Assembly: GCA_949035555.1 (NCBI GenBank)
Contig: CAROLD010000007.1
Location: 7,557-71,556 of the forward strand
Length of the DNA stretch: 64,000 nucleotides
Source of the DNA: an uncultured bacterium
Lineage (GTDB): Bacteria; Cyanobacteriota; Vampirovibrionia; Gastranaerophilales; Gastranaerophilaceae
Direction: 5' to 3'
Shown: one piece after another, positions 59,458 to 64,000 of the stretch
Numbering within the stretch: position 1 is the stretch's first letter
Layout of the letters: each line of letters begins with the position of its first letter
Notes under the pieces: generated by a model
Told to the model about the DNA's origin: nothing
Database searches by the model: none
What the model saw: the letters and a program-made list of their open reading frames with translations, nothing else
Translations under genes and position numbers: made by a program

Positions 59458-61608
59458 ATGTCAAGTTCATATGAAAAATATAAAAGACAACGCGGTGCTA
59501 AAACTACCGCCAGAGATAAGGCATCAGGAAAAAACGAAAATAAGTTTTTTACAAATTTAAAAATGTTTGTTTTAACAACATCTGCACTTTTACTCGCAAG
59601 TTTTGTTGCTTTCAATCTTTATTTATCATCTCTTCCACCCATTGAGAATTTGGAAGATTTTAAACCAAATATTGTTACAAAGTTTTATTCGGCTGACGGT
59701 GAAGTTATCAAAACATTTACAGCATTTACATACAGCAAAGTTGATTTAAAAGATGTTCCTGAGCAGTTAAAAAATGCGTTAATAGCAACAGAAGATAAAA
59801 ATTTTTACCGCCATAACGGTTACGATATTTTCGGTATTGCCAGATCTTCTATCCAAAATGTTATTGCGCGTCGTGCTGTACAAGGAGCTAGTACTTTAAC
59901 TCAGCAGCTTGCAAGAATTCTTTTCCTCTCAAACGAAAGAACAATTACCAGAAAGATTAAAGAACTTGAAATTTCTGCACGAATTGAAAAAACTATTTCA
60001 AAAGACCAAATTTTAGAAATGTATTTGAATAATGTTTATCTCGGTTCCGGTGCTTACGGTGTTTCCGCTGCGGCTCAGATTTACTTTAACAAAAAACTTA
60101 ATCAGCTTACATTGCCGGAATTAGCTTTAATTGCTGGATTGCCTCAGGCTCCGTCTGTTTATAATCCTTATAATAATAAAGAATTAGCAAAACAGCGTCG
60201 TAATCAGGTTCTTAAAAGAATGTATACGATGAAATATATCTCTAAAGATGAATATGAAAAAGCAATTGATGCAGATATTAAATTGAGTTCTGTTCCGCAA
60301 ATTTATACTACAAATAAAGCTCCGTATTTTAGCGATTTTGTTGTAAAAGAAATGGAAAAATTGGGCTTTGATGAAACCGATATCATTCACGGTGGTTATA
60401 AAGTTGTGACTACTCTGGATTCTAAAGCGCAGGTGACTGCAAATGAATCAATGTTAAAAAATATGAGAGCCTGGGGGTTGACCGGAAAATCTCAGCAAGC
60501 TGCGATTTTTGCTTTCAGTCCTCTTGACGGCAGAATACTTGTTTATGCCGGCGGTAAAAACTATGGTGAAACTCAATATGACCGTATTACTCAGGCAATC
60601 AGAGCTCCGGGCTCAGCTTTCAAACCTATTCTTTATGCTGCGGCTATGGAAAAAGGGATTTCACCAAATGATTTAGTTGACGATAGTCCTATCACCATAG
60701 GAAATTGGTCTCCTCATAACTCAAGCCATAAATATAGAGGTAAAATTCCTGTTTATAAAGCCTTAATGATTTCCTCAAATGTATGTGCGGCAAGGATTAT
60801 TCAGGAAGTAGGCATTCGTTCTGTAATTCAGCTTGCAAGAGTTTTAGGTATTACAACTCCGATTGAATATGATTATACAATTTCGCTGGGATCAAATGGC
60901 GTTAAAATGTTTGAGTTTGTTAGAGCTTATGGTGCTTTTGCAAACGGCGGCTACGTTGTTCAACCTTATGCAATTGAAAGAATTGAAGATTCCAGAGGCC
61001 GAGTATTATATCGTGCTCCGAAAACAAAATCATCTCATCAACTCAGTTTAAAAACTGCCGCAGAAATGACTGCAATGCTTAAAACCGTAATTATTTCAGG
61101 TACCGGTACCGGAGCTAACATAGGAAAACCTGCGGCTGGTAAAACAGGTACAACTGATGAATATAAAGACGCATACTTTGTCGGCTATACTCCTGATATT
61201 GTTGCAGGAGTTTGGGTTGGCGATGATAATAACAAGAAAATTAACGGTTTATATGGAGGTACTATCCCTGCTAAAATCTGGAAAGAAGTTATGACAGTCG
61301 CAACACGAGATTTAGGTGCAAAAGATTTTGATTATCCTGTAATTGAGCTTAAAAATTATAACGGTTCATTCGGTGATGCAAAAGTTATCGGAGATGACGA
61401 AAATCCGAATAATGACGGTAAAGAAGTAGTAGCACCGGAAACTCAATCAGAACAACCTGAAAACACTCTTCCAGTTTCTGATAATTCCCAAAGTACATCG
61501 TCTAAAGATGGAGTTGATGCTGATAAAGCTCCAGTGCCAACTGTTCCAAAACAAACAGGTACAAAAACCGCTCCAATTCCTATGGCAGTCCCAGAAAGTT
61601 TAAGATAA
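59458..61608 (+). CDS. Class A penicillin-binding protein (PBP1A type)
   Basis: 716 residues. Cytoplasmic basic start, membrane anchor about 35-55, glycosyltransferase domain (GT51) with catalytic Glu112 in ATEDKNFYRHNG and GASTLTQQLAR, LEMYLNNVYLG (187-197) and a transpeptidase domain with Ser386 and Lys389 in APGSAFKP, SSN near 437 and KTGTT near 560. A Pro/Glu/Thr-rich tail follows the domain. It polymerises and crosslinks peptidoglycan. GGGGAGAAGAC ribosome-binding site; monocistronic, ended by a terminator. Confidence 0.95.
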   Translation: MSSSYEKYKRQRGAKTTARDKASGKNENKFFTNLKMFVLTTSALLLASFVAFNLYLSSLPPIENLEDFKPNIVTKFYSADGEVIKTFTAFTYSKVDLKDVPEQLKNALIATEDKNFYRHNGYDIFGIARSSIQNVIARRAVQGASTLTQQLARILFLSNERTITRKIKELEISARIEKTISKDQILEMYLNNVYLGSGAYGVSAAAQIYFNKKLNQLTLPELALIAGLPQAPSVYNPYNNKELAKQRRNQVLKRMYTMKYISKDEYEKAIDADIKLSSVPQIYTTNKAPYFSDFVVKEMEKLGFDETDIIHGGYKVVTTLDSKAQVTANESMLKNMRAWGLTGKSQQAAIFAFSPLDGRILVYAGGKNYGETQYDRITQAIRAPGSAFKPILYAAAMEKGISPNDLVDDSPITIGNWSPHNSSHKYRGKIPVYKALMISSNVCAARIIQEVGIRSVIQLARVLGITTPIEYDYTISLGSNGVKMFEFVRAYGAFANGGYVVQPYAIERIEDSRGRVLYRAPKTKSSHQLSLKTAAEMTAMLKTVIISGTGTGANIGKPAAGKTGTTDEYKDAYFVGYTPDIVAGVWVGDDNNKKINGLYGGTIPAKIWKEVMTVATRDLGAKDFDYPVIELKNYNGSFGDAKVIGDDENPNNDGKEVVAPETQSEQPENTLPVSDNSQSTSSKDGVDADKAPVPTVPKQTGTKTAPIPMAVPESLR

Positions 61609-61618
61609 ATAAAAAATC

Positions 61619-61648
61619 AAAATCCTCTTGCAACGAAGAGGATTTTTT
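61619..61648 (+). terminator. Terminator after the PBP gene
   Basis: AAAATCCTCTT pairs with AAGAGGATTTT around a six-base loop, followed by more T, about 10 bases after the stop codon. Confidence 0.9.
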
Positions 61649-61668
61649 GTGCTTGAATATTTTTAATA

Positions 61669-61703
61669 AAAAAGAGCGCCGATACTATTGGCGCTCTTTT
61701 TTT
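61669..61703. terminator. Bidirectional terminator before the nrdJ 3' end
   Basis: AAAAAGAGCGCC pairs with GGCGCTCTTTTT around a nine-base loop, with T-runs on both sides. On the minus strand it ends nrdJ 14 bases after the stop; on the plus strand it is a second stop for the PBP transcript. Confidence 0.9.
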
Positions 61704-61716
61704 GATTTTTGATTGT

Positions 61717-63738
61717 TTATGAACAACCAGAATATCCGCAGTTAAGACAAATAAAGCATCCTTCTGCCATCTGGATTTCAGTTCCGCATTCAGGACATTT
61801 TACAGTTTTAACTTCTCCGGTTGGGGCATATTCTTCAGCTTCGCTCTTCTTATCAACTTCAGGCTTTGATTCTACAGGTTTCATTTCAACTGTTTTTTCA
61901 GTCTTTTTCGCTTCCAAATTCATTGGTTGGAATTGACGTGAATTATTTCTATAAACAGTTATGCCTTTTAAGTTGTTTTTATAAGCTAAGATGTAAGCTT
62001 CTTCAATATCTTCACGTGTAGCAGTTTCTACAAAGTTAACTGTTTTAGATACTGCGTTATCCGTGTGAAGTTGGAATGCAGCCTGCATTTTTACGTGCCA
62101 GTAAGGAGAAACATCGTGAGCTGTTGCAAAGATTTGTTTAACCTTATCAGAAACACCTTCAACATGTGCAATTGTACCATCTTGAGCAATTTTAGACATC
62201 ATAGCGTCAGAATACAAGCCGTTTGAAACCATATAATCTTTGAATATAGGATTAACTTCAAGCATTTCAGTACCATCCATGATAAGTCTTGAGAATACAA
62301 GACCAAATAGAGGTTCAACACCGCCGGATGCTGATGCTATCATTGAAATTGTTCCGGTTGGAGCGATACATGTTGTTGTTGCGTTTCTAAGTCCAAATTG
62401 TTTAATACCTGCATCAATTTCAGCCCATTTGTCGTCTGAAATTTTGCCAGCTGATTTACCTTTGTATTTGTTGAAAAGGTAATTGTCAGAATCGTATATG
62501 CTTCCTTTAAAGTTATTGAAGCTTCCACGTTCTTTAGCCATTTCAATTGATTCTGTCTTTGAAACATAATCAATGAACTCCATAACTTGTCCTGCTAATT
62601 TGGTTCCCTCTTCTGAATTATAGGATAAGCCCATTTTCATAAGCATATCAGCCCAGCCCATTACACCGAGCCCAATTTTTCTGTTATTTTGAACCATTTC
62701 AGAAATTTGTGGCAGTGGATAGTTATTAACTTCAATAACATTATCCAAAAATCTCATTGCTGTTCTTGTTGTTTCTTCAAGTAAATTCCAATCAACTTCC
62801 CATCCGTTTGAAGTTTCTTTCATCATTAAACCTAAGTTGATAGAACCAAGGTTGCAAGCTTCATAAGGTAGAAGTGGCACTTCGCCGCAAGGGTTAGTAG
62901 ATTCTATTGCACCAACTAAAGGCGTTGGGTTGTCGTAGTTCATTTTATCAATGAATACAATGCCAGGTTCTCCGTTTCTCCAAGCTCCATCAACGATTAA
63001 ATCAAATACTTCTTTAGCATTCATTCTGCCTACAACTTCGTTATTTTGAGGATTAACTAAATCATAGTCAGTACCGTTTAAGTATGCTTCCATAAATTTA
63101 TCGGTAATAGCTACAGAAATGTTAAAGTTATTTAATTTATTATTGTCAGATTTGCAGTTAATAAAATCAATAATATCCGGATGGTCAACTCTTAATATAC
63201 CCATATTGGCACCGCGTCTAGTACCACCTTGTTTAACGGCTTCAGTTGCTGCGTTAAATACTTCCATAAAAGAAACAGGACCTGATGAAACACCCATAGT
63301 AGAGCGAACAACACTGTTTCTAGGTCTAAGTCTGGAGAAAGAAAAACCGGTTCCTCCTCCTGATTTGTGTATTAGTGCAGTATTTTTAACAGTTTCAAAA
63401 ATTCCTTCCAAGCTATCATCAACAGGCAATACGAAACAAGCCGCTAATTGACCAAGTTCTCTGCCCGCGTTCATCAAAGTTGGAGAATTTGGCATAAAGT
63501 AACGGTTTGTAATTGCTCTGTAAAATCTGTCTGAAAGTTCTTTAACTTCAGCTTGAGATTTTCCAAAGTTTAAATCTCCTGCCGCAATTGTATCCGCAAC
63601 TCTGCGGAACATATCTGCCGGTTTTTCTGTACAATTACCGTCTTTATCCCTTTTTAAATATCTTCTTTCTAAAACTTTTACTGCATTTTCAGAAAGATTT
63701 AAAGATTCTTCTAAACAAGTACTGCTGTTGTCTGACAC
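61717..63738 (-). CDS. nrdJ: Adenosylcobalamin-dependent (class II) ribonucleotide reductase
   Basis: 673 residues. Reduces ribonucleotides to deoxyribonucleotides without oxygen, using B12 to make the thiyl radical. Seen: FMPNSPTLMNAG (about 82-93), KSGGGTGFSFSRLRP (about 124-138), the active-site stretch NPCGEVPLLPYEACNLGSINLG (about 285-306) and TTCIAPTGTISMIA (about 452-465). The C-terminus ends in a zinc-ribbon-like CPEC ... CLNCGYSGCS carrying the redox-active cysteines. The start codon is GTG at 63738, behind GGAGG at five bases; an ATG two bases upstream is out of frame. No class I or III RNR is in the window. Confidence 0.95.
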   Translation of the reverse strand: MSDNSSTCLEESLNLSENAVKVLERRYLKRDKDGNCTEKPADMFRRVADTIAAGDLNFGKSQAEVKELSDRFYRAITNRYFMPNSPTLMNAGRELGQLAACFVLPVDDSLEGIFETVKNTALIHKSGGGTGFSFSRLRPRNSVVRSTMGVSSGPVSFMEVFNAATEAVKQGGTRRGANMGILRVDHPDIIDFINCKSDNNKLNNFNISVAITDKFMEAYLNGTDYDLVNPQNNEVVGRMNAKEVFDLIVDGAWRNGEPGIVFIDKMNYDNPTPLVGAIESTNPCGEVPLLPYEACNLGSINLGLMMKETSNGWEVDWNLLEETTRTAMRFLDNVIEVNNYPLPQISEMVQNNRKIGLGVMGWADMLMKMGLSYNSEEGTKLAGQVMEFIDYVSKTESIEMAKERGSFNNFKGSIYDSDNYLFNKYKGKSAGKISDDKWAEIDAGIKQFGLRNATTTCIAPTGTISMIASASGGVEPLFGLVFSRLIMDGTEMLEVNPIFKDYMVSNGLYSDAMMSKIAQDGTIAHVEGVSDKVKQIFATAHDVSPYWHVKMQAAFQLHTDNAVSKTVNFVETATREDIEEAYILAYKNNLKGITVYRNNSRQFQPMNLEAKKTEKTVEMKPVESKPEVDKKSEAEEYAPTGEVKTVKCPECGTEIQMAEGCFICLNCGYSGCS

Positions 63739-63788
63739 ATTAACCTCCGTTATCTAATATAGTCTGTAATAATTACACTTCCCAAAAT

Positions 63789-63820
63789 AAAAAAAGCATG
63801 CCGTAAAGACGGCTTTTTTA
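63789..63820. terminator. Small hairpin with T-run upstream of nrdJ
   Basis: GCCGT pairs with ACGGC around AAAG; an A-run lies before and a T-run after, on both strands. It probably ends a minus-strand gene beyond the right edge of the window before the nrdJ promoter, or a plus-strand transcript. Confidence 0.6.
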
Positions 63821-63900
63821 AAATTGTACACCATGACAAAGCTTAATTGCAATAAATCTCTTTACATGTCACAACATTTCGTAATGTAAAAGTAAGATAC

Positions 63901-63948
63901 CACCCGCAGGGCGGCTATCCTGATAAAAAGATAGCCGCCCTGCGGGTG
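63901..63948. repeat. Long GC-rich hairpin at the right edge
   Basis: A perfect 19-bp stem (CACCCGCAGGGCGGCTATC and its complement) with a 10-base loop; no T-run follows. The adjoining GGTGCATTAA..CGCGAGGTAA at 63945-63964 recurs at 1489-1510. The 262 bases upstream of nrdJ contain this hairpin and the smaller terminator, with no coding sequence I can support and no clear B12 riboswitch. Confidence 0.75.
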
Positions 63949-64000
63949 CATTAACGCGAGGTAATCCCTATATCTGTTTCCAAAAAGCGTTAGCCGAAGT

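Noticed and set aside
63736..63740. ATG at 63740-63738 as nrdJ start
   Set aside because: It is out of frame with the conserved protein; the overlapping GTG at 63738-63736, correctly spaced from GGAGG, is in frame.
63739..64000. Possible B12 riboswitch upstream of nrdJ
   Set aside because: I looked for the B12 box and nested hairpins; only two simple hairpins, one probably terminator-like, are present.
1..64000. CRISPR array, prophage, insertion sequence or rRNA/tRNA genes
   Set aside because: No regularly spaced repeats, transposase or phage proteins, and no T-arm or rRNA-like sequence found by reading both strands.

Overview
The window is an AT-rich, densely coded stretch of bacterial chromosome. 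Short intergenic gaps usually end in GC-rich hairpin terminators. I see no rRNA, tRNA, CRISPR array, insertion sequence or prophage. The best guess for the source is a gut-type non-photosynthetic relative of Cyanobacteria (Gastranaerophilales / 'Melainabacteria', Vampirovibrionia). Three things suggest this. The ATP synthase genes run a-c-b'-b-delta-alpha-gamma with two b-type subunits and no beta/epsilon, which is the cyanobacterial arrangement. A type IV prepilin-like protein carries the FTLAEVLITLGIIGVVAAM start that I associate with this group. The metabolism looks anaerobic and fermentative (ETF, Nfn-type flavoprotein, 2-hydroxyacyl-CoA dehydratase activation proteins, a Na+-pumping decarboxylase, B12-dependent ribonucleotide reductase). 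KDO genes, a TolC-type protein, LspA and a bifunctional PBP indicate a diderm envelope. The taxon is an inference; the gene content is read from the sequence.

Layout. 0-11 kb: phosphohexomutase; an electron-transfer operon (NfnA-like, small Cys protein, EtfB, EtfA) on the minus strand; a lone prepilin; a large GH13-like enzyme; an orphan NarL-type response regulator; Maf; a GlcF-like iron-sulfur protein. 11-17 kb: glutamyl-tRNA synthetase, rsmH with an FtsL-like partner, a glycosyltransferase and a GAF/HD-GYP protein with lost catalytic residues. 17-31 kb: a DUF2229 dehydratase-activation protein, a U32-like protein with a consensus promoter abutting its start codon, a five-gene TolC/MacA/DUF3137/MacB-type efflux operon, an lspA-rluD operon and an acyl-CoA dehydratase activase operon. 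31-40 kb: an operon of two related, unrecognised membrane proteins and a GH13 enzyme; then kdsD-kdsC-queD-uppP. 40-50 kb: ATP synthase operon with a zinc-finger membrane protein inserted before gamma, then birA-oadG-oadA-oadB. 50-64 kb: small lineage-type proteins, a formyltransferase-like protein with a Cys/His tail, acetolactate synthase, RNase PH operon, a PHP protein, DedA, HU, a FAD dehydrogenase, PBP1A and NrdJ.

How the parts fit. EtfAB, the NfnA-like flavoprotein, the dehydratase activation proteins and the biotin-dependent Na+ decarboxylase with its own biotin ligase point to amino-acid or organic-acid fermentation that conserves energy as an ion gradient, next to the F-type ATPase. 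Envelope functions are spread through the window: KDO, undecaprenyl recycling, murein polymerisation, lipoprotein maturation and efflux.

Most interesting to follow up: the two-membrane-protein plus GH13 operon; a recurring short N-terminal F-[GQS]-x-[KR]-[IV]-like motif on otherwise unrelated small proteins; several genes whose -10 element ends 5-7 bases before the start codon with no Shine-Dalgarno sequence (candidate leaderless mRNAs); the degenerate HD-GYP protein; and the NfnA-like protein that lacks NfnB but is tied to EtfBA.
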